Notes: generated from the sequence alone by a model not told the origin. DNA of 64,000 nt from Alentia gelatinosa (GCA_950022655.1 OX465583.1:13601298-13665297); one strand, 5' to 3'; positions 21,201 through 32,475 are shown, counted from the first letter of the stretch. Program-made: numbers and translations.

Positions 21201-21659
21201 TATCAAACGGGCCCCTGGTGGGAGCGGGGGAACAACCAATGTTGGCGGAGCTGGGTTGTGGTCAGCAGTTCCCAGATTAGTGGAGAGGGCAGTGGCTCTG
21301 CTGGCGGCCTGATTGTGGAGGCGATGCTGACTGGAATGGTCGCCGTAATGGCATTGGGGATGGGGCTGGCGGCCAGAGAACGGCAGTGCAGAAGGAATAG
21401 GGGTGATGAAGCCATTCGTGTGGAGGTAATGGCGGTGGAGATGATATTGCAATGGTGGTGATGATAGTTTAGGGTTGTAAGTGTTGGTGGTGAATTGCAT
21501 GTGTGGATGGCGGTGTATTTTGGTTGTTAGTGGTCCCAGTTGGTGGTTGTGGTGTAATGGTAATGGTGAGTGAGCAATTCTTATAAAGGGAATATTGTTT
21601 GTACAATCACCGAATTCGGCAATACAGCCATTCTTCCATTCGGGCCCTAGCCCCCTACT

Positions 21660-21785
21660 CCTCATTCTAACGGTAGGTGTTAAGCCGAATGAGCAGTGGG
21701 TACCATTTTTGTGTGAGTCTTTGGTATGACCCGACCGGGGTTTTAACCCATGACCCTACCACTTAGCCAACGAGCAGTGGTATAT
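21660..21785 (-). mobile_element. Second tRNA-derived SINE (head region)
   Basis: On the minus strand an A-box-like TGGCTAAGTGG (21759-21769) and a B-box-like GGTTAAAACCC (21738-21748) are spaced as in tRNA genes. They are followed by GGGTCATACCAAAGACTC and TGGTACCCACTGCTCATTC. There is no paired acceptor stem, so this is a SINE head and not a functional tRNA. The body may extend left toward 21115. Confidence 0.6.
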
Positions 21786-22089
21786 TGATAAAAAAAAAAG
21801 GTGGGTAAGGGTTGTAACGGCGGATGAAATAGTGTTGGTACAATGAGCATTATCTCACTCCTGGTACAAGTTTAGCCATAGGAATAAGGTTAAAAAAGAT
21901 AAACGCAACGATCACCCAAGTAAAAGGACAATACTATGCCATGGTCATGGCAAAGTGATGTGAGATGACGTCATAATCGACTGGCCAATCAGCAGCCAGG
22001 ATTTGAGAAAATAGGCAACGCATCAACATGGAGATTTATACTTTCCTAACTAAATTTGCGAAGTAATTCGAATTATTCTGAAATTGAGA

Positions 22090-22275
22090 TGCTATTCCAA
22101 TGTCTGTGAAAGAGGTGAGATATATCCAGAACTGCACTCGAATAGTAAAATAAACAATACTGCACTTATCTGGATGTCCCATAATTGTCACTCGGCTTCG
22201 CCTCAATAACAATTACGGTGCATCCAAACTCGTGGAGTATTGTTTATTTATACGATTCTCGATGCAGTTTTACAT
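22090..22275 (-). mobile_element. Twin-hairpin element, family M, copy 1
   Basis: Inverse of 26486-26660. AGGTGAGATATATCCAGAAC is the junction/right-module start read backwards. Arms AAATAAACAATACTGCAC and GTGGAGTATTGTTTATTT pair around apex TCGGCTTCGCCTCA. The right module is barely retained. Confidence 0.7.
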
Positions 22276-22279
22276 AAAT

Positions 22280-23130
22280 CTGGTGTGGGGGCAGAGCAGG
22301 CGAGGCGGTGGGCTGAGGGCGTGTGACAGTCGTGAATCCTTCAAGGTAAAATGCCCGATCTTTCTTATCTATTCCCCTGCTACTTCTCAGATAAAGTCCA
22401 AATACCATTCTCTGAGAGTAACGAGACTTAGTGTACAGACTGACAGGCGTTATACACAAACCGCACAAAAGCTGTGCAAACCAGAAACACCCCACACCTC
22501 CCAAAAAGCCAACCAATGGGATGCGGCAAAGCGCCTCTTGAGAATAGGTAAGATAAACCTGAGCCAGACCAAGAATTGTGTGACAGCCTCTAAATTGTTG
22601 CCATTAAGCCTAATCAAATGAATTACTGACGCTAATACAAGCGTCACCTATCGCTTCCACCCGGTATCAGGGAAAGTTGCCACCTGGAGCTCCGCACGAA
22701 TCCTTTCAACACGTCTACTTCATTGCTCCTGCACGCAATTGGATTGTCTTGCCAGACGAAATCTAACGGGCCAAAACCAAAGAGGAATTCAAAAACAGTC
22801 TTAAGAACTACTAAAAGGAACCACAGTAGACCAGAAAAAGACACAAACTAAACTTGAGCTTGTGAGAGAATGAGGGTAAACTTGAGCTTGTGCTATAAAA
22901 TATCTACATATGTCATGATCATCATCAAATTCCTTCAACACTGTACATGGTACAAACTGTTTTGCATTGCTTATTGTGAGACGGAACATGGATCTACTGG
23001 AAGATCTTCCAAATTGGAAGAAGTAAATAAAAGTTGAAAAAATATAATTGTGTGGTTTTTCGTCTTTCCTATCTATATCCTCCTTACATGGTGTTTTATC
23101 CATTTTTATGGACAAGAATCGATGATTATT
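22280..23130. other. No supported gene
   Basis: Overlapping frames on both strands (plus 22232-22621, minus 22644-22844) have no consistent codon or splice evidence. No repeat recognised. Confidence 0.3.
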
Positions 23131-23134
23131 TGTA

Positions 23135-23240
23135 CGGACGGCCGTAAACCACGAGCGGTTGACACGTAGTAATAATACACGAGCGATAGCGAGAGAATTA
23201 CGTCGTCAACCTCGAGTGGTTTGTTCATCGATATTAGCAT
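23135..23240. mobile_element. Palindrome, family Y, copy 1
   Basis: GTAAACCACGAGCGGTTGAC pairs with GTCAACCTCGAGTGGTTTG. The centre reads ACACGAGCGATAGCGAGAG. Same arms as at 58526-58665. Confidence 0.65.
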
Positions 23241-23307
23241 GTACATGACTTAACCACCATCTCTGCATATCTTACATAGGAACAACTTGTCAACGGAATT
23301 CATGTAA

Positions 23308-23445
23308 CGGGGTAGGATTAAATGAACGTCATTCAATTTCATGTGATAGTATACATGGCGTTTGTTGTATTCCGCTACAGATATCATTCAGCTCCGCCTC
23401 ATGCTATCATTCCATGAAGATCACTCAAGCCATATAAACAATAAA
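23308..23445 (-). mobile_element. Twin-hairpin remnant, D-type end
   Basis: GGGGTAGGATTAAATGAACG gives a D-type terminus. Arms TTCATGTGATAGTATACATG and TCATGCTATCATTCCATGAA surround TCAGCTCCGCCTC, a variant of the family's apex. Most of the right module is missing. Confidence 0.5.
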
Positions 23446-23939
23446 ATAAAATTTTGTGGTGCTTCTTGATTGTATTCATGATAATATGACCCGTTAGCTC
23501 TCCCTAGTGTTAAACCCTCCTAGAAGTGTCTAATCCAATCTAGCCTGTCTATGTAGGGATACATTTTCAGATATCAATAACTCGAGATAACTTCAGCTCG
23601 GCTTATTGCATCTGTGATCTAGTTGTGTTACATAAATGACTGGCAGCAAATAATTGCAAGCCACCCGTGTAACCATATTTGTAATTAGATCACCTACCCT
23701 TGCGATAAGAAAAGATATGAAGGCCCGAGTGATGTCGAGGTGATCCTGTTGACCCATGTTCAGTCGTTGGACTTCGGTATTTATCATAATCCGACACATG
23801 CGGTACAGGGTAATGGGACAGTGACTGAGGATTCCTGAATTGATTCCGGGTGTTATGGATTCTGATGCCAGGACTACTGCCACGGGTCATATTGAGTTGA
23901 CGCCATTCAGCCTTCTTTACCACAAAAAAAACATAGCCT

Positions 23940-24130
23940 CAGGGTAGACTTCAAATATAGGGAATGTATACGAATATTGACTGGTTTCAGATACAAGCGG
24001 AATGTATACAGAATATTGACTGGTTTCAGATACAAGCGGCCGTATGCTCCGAGGAGTTGACGCGTAGTAATATCCGAGCGCAAGGATATTGCATAGGGTC
24101 AACTACCTGAAACCAGTCTATATCGTATTT
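23940..24130. mobile_element. Palindrome, family M', with duplicated left arm
   Basis: ATTGACTGGTTTCAGATACA occurs twice (about 23975 and 24015), while the inverse CTGAAACCAGTC occurs once near 24110. Centre: GTATGCTCCGAGGAGTTGAC, AATATCCGAGCGCAAGGATA. One arm was tandemly duplicated after formation. Confidence 0.65.
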
Positions 24131-24259
24131 ATTTTCCACCTTTTATCCAACTATTGGCGTGCCAATTTTAGTTAACTTTAGTCATGCGCTATTCTTTCAT
24201 TCGCACTATTTTTCTGTATGCACCGGTTTTGTTTTTGCGGCCCGGAGCATACAACACAT

Positions 24260-25455
24260 CCACATGTGCTGGGTATGTCCATACAGAGTTCCTATAGGTT
24301 TACTATGGACACTTTTTATTGGGTAGAAAATAAAACTACTGCTGAGTCAAAAGGGGTAAGTATATAAGCTGCACAGACATACAACAGCAAACAAAAGTAG
24401 GTGTTTTTGTGGATTAGGGCACTATGAGGGTGGTTTTGGCCCACTAGATTCAGGTCAGCTATAGACTGCTGAACCGTCCCAAGGCGCTATTAAGACTATG
24501 TAAGGAGGTCAGGTTGAAGGTCGTGGTTTGCTGTGAATGCAGTCATTGGCTGCTCGGTCTACTATATTCCTTATATGGCAGTGAAGGCAGAGGAACAACT
24601 CCATGCAGCTAGGGGCAGTAGTCAAAGCGACCTAACATATTTTAGTTGGAAAGGCATCTGCGGCACTCTGAGGCAACAATTTTAGTATCAACCAAAATGC
24701 AAATAAAAAATAATCATATTGCTAGATGAAATGCCACGGTCCTCAGGTTCAGTTATGTAAAAAAAAAGACCTATTTGTTTTCCTCTGAGACTTGATTCGC
24801 GGCTGAGGACTAAGATCCTAACTTTGTAAAGAACCTGCACTTTATTTAATGGCCTCGCCACATTAATGAAGGGCAACAGAAGCTTTCCATTCAAACAAAC
24901 AGTGCAATAAAAGAGAGTGTTATCAAAACCACACAACCCCCATGAGCAACGCAATCCAATTTTATTTTTGCGGAGACTCAGATTCCAATCACAGAGTCAT
25001 ATTTGTTTAATTAAGCTTGCCAAATGACCATTAAATGATGCTGATCATGTCAGATGGGCTGCACTAGTACGCATGCACTTCTAGGGTAGATATTTGTATT
25101 TCCTCCAACTGGTGTGTGGAAGATATCTAAATCAGTGGATATTCCGGTCATGTTTCTGCGATCGCCAACAAAATCGATCCGCGACCAAGAGCTAGCTGTA
25201 AAAATCCTCGTTCTTTTGTAGAAAACACACAGTTTCTTATGCTTTAAAACCTATGAATGGTATATATAATTATGGTTTTCAATTGGTGATGTACCCAAAT
25301 CCAATGGGTTTCATTTTTCTGAAACATGTTTTTTTGTTGATGAATTACACTTCAAATTATTAACCAATAAAATGAAAGTTAGGTGAAATACTATGTACCT
25401 AGTGGCAGACAACCATAGCAAAATGCTATTGAATATTGCAGTAGAGAATTCATAT
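24260..25455. other. No supported gene or repeat
   Basis: About 1.2 kb with only short frames. The minus frame at 24688-24954 has no start context or splice support. Confidence 0.35.
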
Positions 25456-25605
25456 CAAGTACGTGCACACTGGGGGGGGGGGGGGGGGGGTCACGAATTT
25501 TTACGTATGCTCCTGCTTTGTTCTATTGCGTGCACGATTGGGAGGGGGGATCCAAAATCTCAGAAATCCTGCGTACTTACTTGGATAGCCCCTGTGGGTA
25601 CTTAC
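25456..25605. mobile_element. Family J copy with a 19-bp G-run
   Basis: GTACGTGCACACTG, the G-run at 25472-25490, TTTTTACGTATGCTCCTGC, ATTGCGTGCACGATTGGG and CTCAGAAATCCTGCG follow the J plan in reverse. The ends are diverged. Confidence 0.55.
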
Positions 25606-25616
25606 TTGGATATGCC

Positions 25617-26205
25617 TGTGCGCAAATGTCTATCAAATACTGCCCGATGTTAGGGATGCAGTAATAATAATGTTCGTGCCCGCTGTGACTGACCTAATAA
25701 GTCACTATAATAAAAAAATTTCATCGATTTGAGGTATATTTCAATAAGCAAATGTCCTTACTGTGGACGAAACGGTATACGTTCTCGGTCAGTCATCGAT
25801 CTCATATTGCCTTCCGCCTATGGCATCAGGCAGTATGAAATCGATGAATGACCTCGAATAGGAACCGTTTCGTCCACAGGAAGGACGTTTCCTAATATTA
25901 TTATATACCTGTGTCCGAATGTCTATTAAATACTGCCCGCTGCTAGGAGTGCAGTAATAATAATGTTCGTGCCCGCTGTGACTGCGATTTTGTATGTCAT
26001 TAAAATGGCGTTTTTTTCACCAATTAAAGGTATATAATAATAAGCAAACGTCCTCACTGTAGACGAAACGGTATACGTTCTCGGTCAGTCATCGATCTCA
26101 TATTGCCTTCCGCCTATGGCATCAGGCAGTATGAAATCGATGAATGACCTCGAACAGGAACCGTTTCGTCCACAGTAAGGACGTTTCCTAATATTATCAC
26201 ATACT
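25617..26205. repeat. Two tandem ~297-bp units, each holding a long palindrome (family L)
   Basis: Each unit has TACTGCCCGCTGCTAGG, AGTAATAATAATGTTCGTGC, then the palindrome from CTGTGGACGAAACGG through GCCTTCCGCCTATGGCATCA to CCGTTTCGTCCACAG. Units differ at few positions. A diverged fragment of the first part is at 30283-30365. Confidence 0.85.
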
Positions 26206-26485
26206 GACCTCAGCATTCACAGGGTCCGCTCAGAGATACCAAAACCTCTGCGATAACCTTGAGCTAGTAACGAGAGAGAGACAAGGAGCATTCAGCAGAA
26301 AACCCAATCCAAGAGCGACGAGCCACACTTTAAACGTTCTCAAGTGTGGGTGGGCAGGGATAACACTGTTGGTATCAGAGGCAAACACATTTCCTAACTC
26401 CTAGTGAGGGGTCATTGCGGGTTAATGCATTCAATCAGTTTGAAGAGAACGATGCCAACCAGGTTTCAGAGGATATCCGGGAGGT

Positions 26486-26660
26486 AAAGGTATAGTATTG
26501 CATCGAGAATCATATAAATACACAATACTCCATGAGTATGGATGGGTCGTAATCGTTATCGAGGAGAAGTCATATGACGATTATGGGACATCCAGACAAG
26601 TGGAGTATTGTTTATTTTACGATTCAAGTGCGGTTCTGGTTATATCTCACCCCTTTCATG
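26486..26660 (+). mobile_element. Twin-hairpin element, family M, copy 2
   Basis: GAATCATATAAATACACAAT and ACTCCATGAGTATGGATGGG pair with TCCAGACAAGTGGAGTATTG and TTTATTTTACGATTCAAG. Junction GGTTCTGGTTATATCTCACC. The apex is diverged (CGAGGAGAAGTC). The right module fades after CACCCC. Confidence 0.7.
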
Positions 26661-26664
26661 GCAA

Positions 26665-27999
26665 GAAGGGACATTTATAAAACATGCGAAATAACTTACC
26701 CTCATTAAGAAACTTTCGAAACAGGTTATGAGCTGGAAGGGGATAACATAGACAATTTTCAGGATATTGTCATTGTTTTAATACCCATAATGTATACTTA
26801 AATCCCAGCTCTTACCGATAAACTATATAGTCATGGGGGAAATAGACATAATAAATGAGTTTAATATAAACTGTTGGCCAAAGTAGATAGAGTCCAGAAA
26901 CTCTGCTTGTCTGGCAAACAGCCAGAGAGCACCCCTCTCCTTTTTAAGCAAGAAGAAAACAGGCTTCCCTGTCCATAGGTATTTGCCAATTTCAGCATGT
27001 ATTTATGCACCCTTACCTTCAGAGATGTCTTATGAATGATTTGACAAACAGTAAAGCAAATGTTTTATTCCTTTGTGCCACTTTCAGGGCATTTCTGCAC
27101 AAGTCATCATCACAAAATCACCATCGTGCGAAGCTCCCACCTGTTTAAGGCCCTCACATGAATTTTACAAACACTGGCTATTCTATTATTTAGAACTAAT
27201 ACAAAGGTTAGGAAATCATAGTAATTTTACTGCATGTTGTCCCAGGAAATTATCCACTACAAAATCGGAAGGATTAAACCTGTATTTATGTGATATAATG
27301 CTGCTGAACTGAATTCATACTAATCTGTCTGAATTGTTAAACTAGGGCTCCAGAAGGACACACTCTGACTGTGTGCACCACTCAGTCAGAGCCTCTCGAC
27401 TAAGTAAATTAGGCTTACTTTGTGGTTGAAGATCGACTTATATAACATAGTTTTATAATTAAAGGGACAGAATATTCCCTCTGGACTTCCAATGTATTTA
27501 ATCAGACCAGCAGCTAGACTAGTGAGTTGTCCATATCTTATAACACAAGACGTATGTTCCTATAAAATACATTACACTATGGGATCGTTGGGTACGTTTT
27601 ATCCTTAAGATGTATAATGTTACCAAAGCCAATCAAAAGTAATACAACCGATAATGGTATGCCTGGTAGGATTTCTAGTCTTCTTTCAAAGGACATATGG
27701 CTTTCATTAGCCCTTCTGTGTTTTCCCCATAATTTCATCATGAATTATAACACTATTCTCTCCGGCTGCTCTTACACCTGCTAACATAGTATAACCCGCC
27801 CGCTGATAAAGCTGCCGTTCTTGCAGGTGATTCTCAATGTGAGTACCATATCTATATCGCTATCTCATAATGACCACATGCGTGTTTCTAGAAATCACTG
27901 CCGTCCAAAGCAACTTTCCTCTATCGGAAAGATTTCATCCAATAGATATTTCCCATTTGAAAATTTGATTCCTTCTACTTCCTTTATAACATAGACACA
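26665..27999. other. No supported gene or element
   Basis: AT-rich, about 1.3 kb. No repeat shared with the rest of the window was found, and no exon with splice signals. Confidence 0.35.
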
Positions 28000-28776
28000 T
28001 GGAAATTCACTCCCCATATAAAAAAATGCTTCCAAAGACTGTCAGTTCTTGATTCTAGGAGTCATCCCTCCTCTCTATCTTGTCACAATTTTGGTAATTT
28101 CCTGCTGCAGCAGGGGTCCCTCGAGACTTACTTCCTTCTTGTGAGCGAATATGAAAAAAAATATCACTCCCCAAATAAAACAAGGCTTACAAGACTACCT
28201 GTTTTCTATTCTAAGAGTCACCCCCATCTAAACTGTCCCATTTTGGTAATTAAAGCGCTGTCAGTTGCAAGGGGAATGTATTCAAAATCATATCTAAAAT
28301 TAAGCTGTATTTTCTCCTACATATTCAGGAAAAAATTCCTCACACCTTATGGGGTGTTTTGGGGTATATTTCTTATAAGAAAAAAAAAAGTTCATATATC
28401 ATTCTCATATTCATAATTATATATATTCAAAAAAAAATCTTGAAACAAAATCTTTTAAGAAAAATTTAGAAAATTAAAAAAAAACTAGAAACAAAAAATT
28501 TAAAACGGCGTGGAGCCTTACTTCCTTCTTGCGAGCGAATATGAAAAAAATCACTCCCCAAAGGCAGTATTTTCTCCTACATATTCAGAAAAAAGTTCCT
28601 CACACCTTGTGGGGTGTTTTTGGGTATATTTCTTATAAGAAAAAAAAATGTTCATATATCATTCTCATATTAAAAATCATACATATTAAAAAAATACATA
28701 AAAGAAATTGTAAGAAAAATCAAGAAAATTATTTTTTTTAAACTAGAAAAAAAAGATATAAAACGACGTGGAGCCT
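28000..28776. repeat. Tandemly duplicated intron segments bearing copies of an exon border
   Basis: CACTCCCCATATAAAA, ATTCTAGGAGTCATCCC and TTTTGGTAATTTCC (28005-28100) recur at 28160-28270. CTACATATTCAGG, ATTCCTCACACC and GGTATATTTCTTATAAG (28315-28400) recur at 28578-28650. The block CTTACTTCCTTCTTG, the minus-strand splice-donor border of the adjacent exon, occurs at 28127, 28522 and 28776. Confidence 0.75.
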
Positions 28777-28779
28777 TAC

Positions 28780-29064
28780 TTCCTTCTTGCGAGCGAGCTG
28801 CTCCTCATCCTCGGAGGATGATGACGATGATGAGGAGGAGGTTGAGGATGAGCTGCTCGTGGAGTCCCGGCGGCGGCGGCGGCGGCGGCTGCTGCGCCAT
28901 CTCCACGGCAGGGAGGCGTGTCTCCACCGGGCCGAGGGCTCCGGGCTCGGCGTACGCTCCGTCCGCAGTGACTCCGTATGGTGAAGCCTGGACCAAATAC
29001 GCGACGTGGAATGACACAGGCTCTCCATGGTAAATCCCCTGTGTCGTCTCTTAGGGCTATCCAT
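28780..29064 (-). CDS. Candidate first coding exon: Arg/Ser/acidic-rich N-terminus, unknown product
   Basis: ATG at 29064 has a good context (AGCATGG), follows an in-frame TAG, and opens 95 codons to donor GAA|GTAAGG in phase 0. A second ATG in frame (29028) also has a good context. Order: basic start (MDSPKRRHRG), Trp/Arg-rich stretch, seven Arg (RRRRRRR), about 14 Ser/Thr, then EDEEQLARKKE. The Ser run uses AGC, TCA, TCC and TCG codons, which suggests protein-level constraint. A plus-strand frame ending near CCATG|GTAAAT is the alternative. The product is not recognised. An RS-like or acidic linker is possible. Confidence 0.42.
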
Positions 29065-29100
29065 GCTGGAGATAAGGCTATACTAACCACACGAGCTGCT
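28850..29100 (-). promoter_or_regulatory. GC-rich island over the exon candidate
   Basis: Sharp local rise in G+C and CpG compared with the AT-rich 27-28.7 kb beside it, with a (CGG)n run. Consistent with a CpG-island promoter and 5' exon of a minus-strand transcript. No TATA box found. Confidence 0.35.
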
Positions 29101-29803
29101 CTGTAATTGTGTGAGTGATTGCAATGAGGGACTCAGTAACAGCGCCTATTCATTTTCATACAGGGACCGGACCCCAATGCCCAGCTGGAAGGGAAGGGAG
29201 CTGAACTCTTCGCTATATACCCCTGTGGTTAAATAAAACAGGGACGGGTGTAAGGGTTCTTTTTACAAAGGCTTCTTTGGCTCCTGGCCAGGCTTGCCGA
29301 TCCTTCACCGCTGTACTATAAGTCCCAGTGTGCAGCTACTTGTATTTATAGTTGTGTATGTTTACATTGACAGTCAGCACACAACTAACTGTAGAGTGTA
29401 GCGAGTGTTGGTGGGAGGGAGTAATACGACATGTGATCACCATCCTGGGTGTATGTGTACATGTACAGAGTCTTCACGGCTATAATCACAAACACGGCAC
29501 ACATGGTTCTATCCCGGATGGCCACGCTTATGTATATACACGCCTGGTAATCATCCCTGGGGCTGTTTGCTGTCTATTCAGACATGCAAATACTGTGATC
29601 CAATCCCAAGACTCAGGTGCAGACAACATGCGAGTCTTGTCCATCCATAGCACAGTGACTGTCATGCTGTGTCCCACTCAGGGTCCCCTCAGTCAGCCAC
29701 CTTTCGCTAAGTAGGTCGCTGTGTCCCCGTCAGAACTTAACTAGCGGGAGTACTGCCACTCGATCCGGGCGAACTCCGCTGGAGGCAGCACAGCGGGTGA
29801 TAG
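29101..29803. other. Upstream of the minus-strand exon candidate; nothing else recognised
   Basis: Moderate G+C. Possible promoter-proximal or 5' UTR sequence for the neighbouring candidate. No independent gene supported. Confidence 0.3.
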
Positions 29804-29813
29804 ACAGGTATTT

Positions 29814-29988
29814 GACCCTTCACGAGGAACAGGTCCCAACTCCCTGGCGCACACTGGCATCATTTATAAAGCATGGACTGTGTTGGAAAAAACTTTGTAA
29901 TAAAATACGTAAATGATGCAGTGTGCGCAAATAGAGCTTTCCGGAGTCGTGAGACGGTTATAAGTGGGTTAGATAAGTGAAGGGTCTT
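29814..29988. mobile_element. Foldback element with 10-bp direct flanks (MULE-like)
   Basis: Ends GACCCTTCAC and GTGAAGGGTC. Inner arms CTGGCGCACACTGGCATCAT and ATGATGCAGTGTGCGC. The flanking direct repeat ACAGGTATTT occurs at 29804-29813 and 29989-29998. A target duplication of 9-11 bp is characteristic of Mutator-like elements. The two extra T residues on the right leave the exact end uncertain. Confidence 0.6.
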
Positions 29989-30282
29989 ACAGGTATTTAT
30001 CTCATTTGTGATGGGAAGGACGGGCAAAGTCCAAGTGCTGTTTCAGTCTAAAACTTGTATACATGCGAATGGGGGTTCTTTCGGTTGCTTAATCTATCTA
30101 GTCAGGTGAATTCTCTATGTAATGGATGGTAGCTATTTCCAGCCAGAGGAAAGAAATGTCGTAGTAGAATGCCAAGGATACACACCTATTTACTCAAATC
30201 CTATTCCAGTATCACTGATAGTTGCCACAGCATATATGCTTTATATTAACCAAACTTTTTTTTTATATTATGATATACTTAT

Positions 30283-30365
30283 GGCCGAACGTCTACGAAA
30301 TACTACCCGCTGCTTGGGGTGTAGTATAAATAATGTTCGGGCTCACTGAGACGTAGTGAATATTC
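30283..30365 (+). repeat. Family L fragment
   Basis: GAACGTCTACGAAATACTAC, CCGCTGCTTGGGGTG and AATAATGTTCGGGCTCACTG resemble the first third of the units at 25617 and 25914. Confidence 0.5.
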
Positions 30366-30391
30366 GGGCGCACTGCTCACATAATGTACTC

Positions 30392-30703
30392 TAAGCCCAA
30401 TGACCATCTACCGATTTCGGAACATTCATGTACCTTTGTCGGCGACAAGCGGACGGTAATTTGTCTCACCCAAGGCATCCTAATGGAGTTGGCCGTAGTC
30501 GGTAGATGTAGGACAGCTAGGCAAGGGTGAGCCACCGATTAGTAGACCGATTTGCTTAGGACTAATATCCAGCACCCCATCTCCTCAATGTCCACCGGTC
30601 GAGCGAAGGGTTACGTAATTTGCCTACGACCAGTAGACCGACTCCTATACGATTTGGTAACTAATCGCTCAACCCTGAATCGGTAGATGGGCATCAGGCT
30701 TTA
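30392..30703. mobile_element. MITE, family K, copy 1
   Basis: Ends TAAGCCCAATGACCATCTAC and ATCGGTAGATGGGCATCAG. It contains GTCGGCGACAA, CTCACCCAAGGCATCCTAAT and CGACTCCTATACGATTTGG, all shared with 43276-43668. Noncoding. Confidence 0.75.
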
Positions 30704-30736
30704 CAAGTACATGAATTCACATTTTTGTAAGGTGTA

Positions 30737-30776
30737 TAACAACAACAACAATAACAACAACAACAACAACAACAAA

Positions 30777-30853
<77 letters not shown>

Positions 30854-30868
30854 TAATAATAAAGAAAT
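30737..30868. repeat. (AAC)n/(AAT)n compound microsatellite
   Basis: AAC repeats (about 30737-30775) pass into AAT repeats to 30868. The poly-Asn and poly-Tyr frames here are artefacts. Confidence 0.95.
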
Positions 30869-30879
30869 GTAGTGAGTGA

Positions 30880-31440
30880 ACCCTTAGAGATTTCGTTCTC
30901 GGCCTTTCGTCCCATAAAATACGTCCATCCGCTTCTGACGGCCGGACATATTTCAGGGGACACAAGACCCAAAAACCGCAATCGCTATGGGCTCACTAAC
31001 TACGTTTTCGCTTATTACTGAGTAGATTCCTAAGTTCATATATATAGGTCATCTCTCCGAATTCAAGGATTGGACAAAATAAGAGGAGCATTGAAGACAT
31101 GGGACATAGTGACCGGTCCATAAACTGCGGTATCCTACCAGGGACCTGGATTACCGATCCCTGGTCCTATTCAACAGATTACATCATCCATTACAACAAT
31201 CAATGCACATCGATGATTTTGAACATCAACAACAACTAAGCTAGAATCCCAGATGATATGTATCTATTGATTAAATGTCCTTTCGCCGGATCCTATTGTG
31301 AGGTAAGCTATGTCTAAAGTGAGGTTATCTACTCCCAGTGAATTAAGCTGTGTAGCAATAGGTCTGCTTATTGATGCCTTACAGTTCTCCCTTGTTCCTT
31401 TCACACAGGACCAGCCTTGATTTCCCTGCTTGTATTTTTG
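30880..31440. other. No recognised feature
   Basis: About 560 bp without a repeat or exon that I can support. Confidence 0.35.
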
Positions 31441-31445
31441 TCCCA

Positions 31446-31570
31446 TAGACTTAACATTGGGAACTCGTACTCAATGCCCATGGAGAATCGTAAACAAATA
31501 CTCAATGGTGATGAGGTTACAAATAATAGCCAATCACAACATTAGTCAATAAAAGGGGTGAGATAAAAAC
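31446..31570 (-). mobile_element. Twin-hairpin right module, family A
   Basis: TAGACTTAACATTGGGAACT, CAATGCCCATGGAGAA, AATACTCAATGG and AAAAGGGGTGAGATAA. The sequence after it is too diverged to show a left palindrome. Confidence 0.65.
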
Positions 31571-31803
31571 TGAACAATACTCGATCCATAGCCACTGAAG
31601 ATACACCATTGGTTTTGGTTTGCTACATAATATCACGAGGCAGATTACTCTACAACCAAAACTCATGGCTTATTTTGAGCTGCTATGGATCTCGATGCAG
31701 TTCCTTCTTAATAGGTTAAAAGATACCTGGGGAAGAACACAATGGCCATCAAACCTAAATATCAATTACGCAAAATGTAAACCTAATGCTGTTTCCTCGA
31801 CTT

Positions 31804-31862
31804 TTGTTTGTTTGTTTGGGTAGTTTAACGTCCAATTTGTTCAATTAGACTTACTGTGGTTC
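31804..31862 (-). mobile_element. tRNA-derived SINE 3'-end fragment
   Basis: GTTTGTTTGTTTGGGTAG, TTTAACGTCCAATTTG and CAATTAGACTTACTG only. The rest of the SINE is absent. Confidence 0.65.
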
Positions 31863-32242
31863 ACTTAACTAAAATGGGCATATCCTGTTGGAATAACAAG
31901 ATATGCTGCCTGTTGGTCCAGGAATCTTACTCTTATATATCTTATCGAAAATCTTACATTCCCTGAGGAAGTATCGACAGTTCAAATAAAAAGTTGACTG
32001 TGGCTTCTGAGGAGTAGTTATTAAAACCCCTCCCTTTCCCCTTCACCAGATGGGAATCTGGTGGGCATATAACGTACACTAAACTCCACCTCTCTGCCCC
32101 TTGTGGCAAGGTTTATTTTTATTAACTGGGCTCGCCAAGGCTTAGTGTTATTACGCATTTCAGCCAGTGACGCAGTTCAGGAGTCAACCCTGGGCCAGGT
32201 ACAGTCCAGTGTTCTGTACTCGTTGGTTGGAGTGACTAACAA

Positions 32243-32475
32243 TACTTATCCTACCCCTAATAAAAAACGCCATAGGCTTAACATGGGATTTGTTTATGTC
32301 ACTGGGTGTGAAATAGAGTGTTGTTTATGCCACTACTTTCTAATACTGAAAAAATGTAGAAACGGGGTAGGATAAAATCTAGACGCCACTCGTTTGAGTC
32401 TCCGACTCGTCAAATTATGGAGCCAACAAAATGCGTGACATAAATAAACTCAGACTCAAACTCGTGACGTCTCTT
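32243..32475 (-). mobile_element. Twin-hairpin element, D-type ends with a distinct left palindrome
   Basis: Right module TTATCCTACCCCTAATAAAA, CCATAGGCTTAACATGGG and GGGGTAGGATAAAATC. The left palindrome uses new arms, GACGCCACTCGTTTGAGTC and GACTCAAACTCGTGACGTC. Same plan as family D, different arm sequence. Confidence 0.7.

Noticed and set aside
21183..21665. 160-residue His/Pro-rich minus frame
   Set aside because: No supported start or splice sites. It lies between a SINE head and an interspersed repeat, and the plus strand is also open over much of it.
21728..21775. tRNA gene
   Set aside because: Only promoter boxes are tRNA-like; no cloverleaf closes.
21963..21972. CRE-type TGACGTCA as a regulatory site
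   Set aside because: Eight-base matches also occur inside transposon copies (39783, 60520) and there is no promoter context here.
30687..30981. Poly-Asn and poly-Tyr frames
   Set aside because: They translate the AAC/AAT microsatellite.
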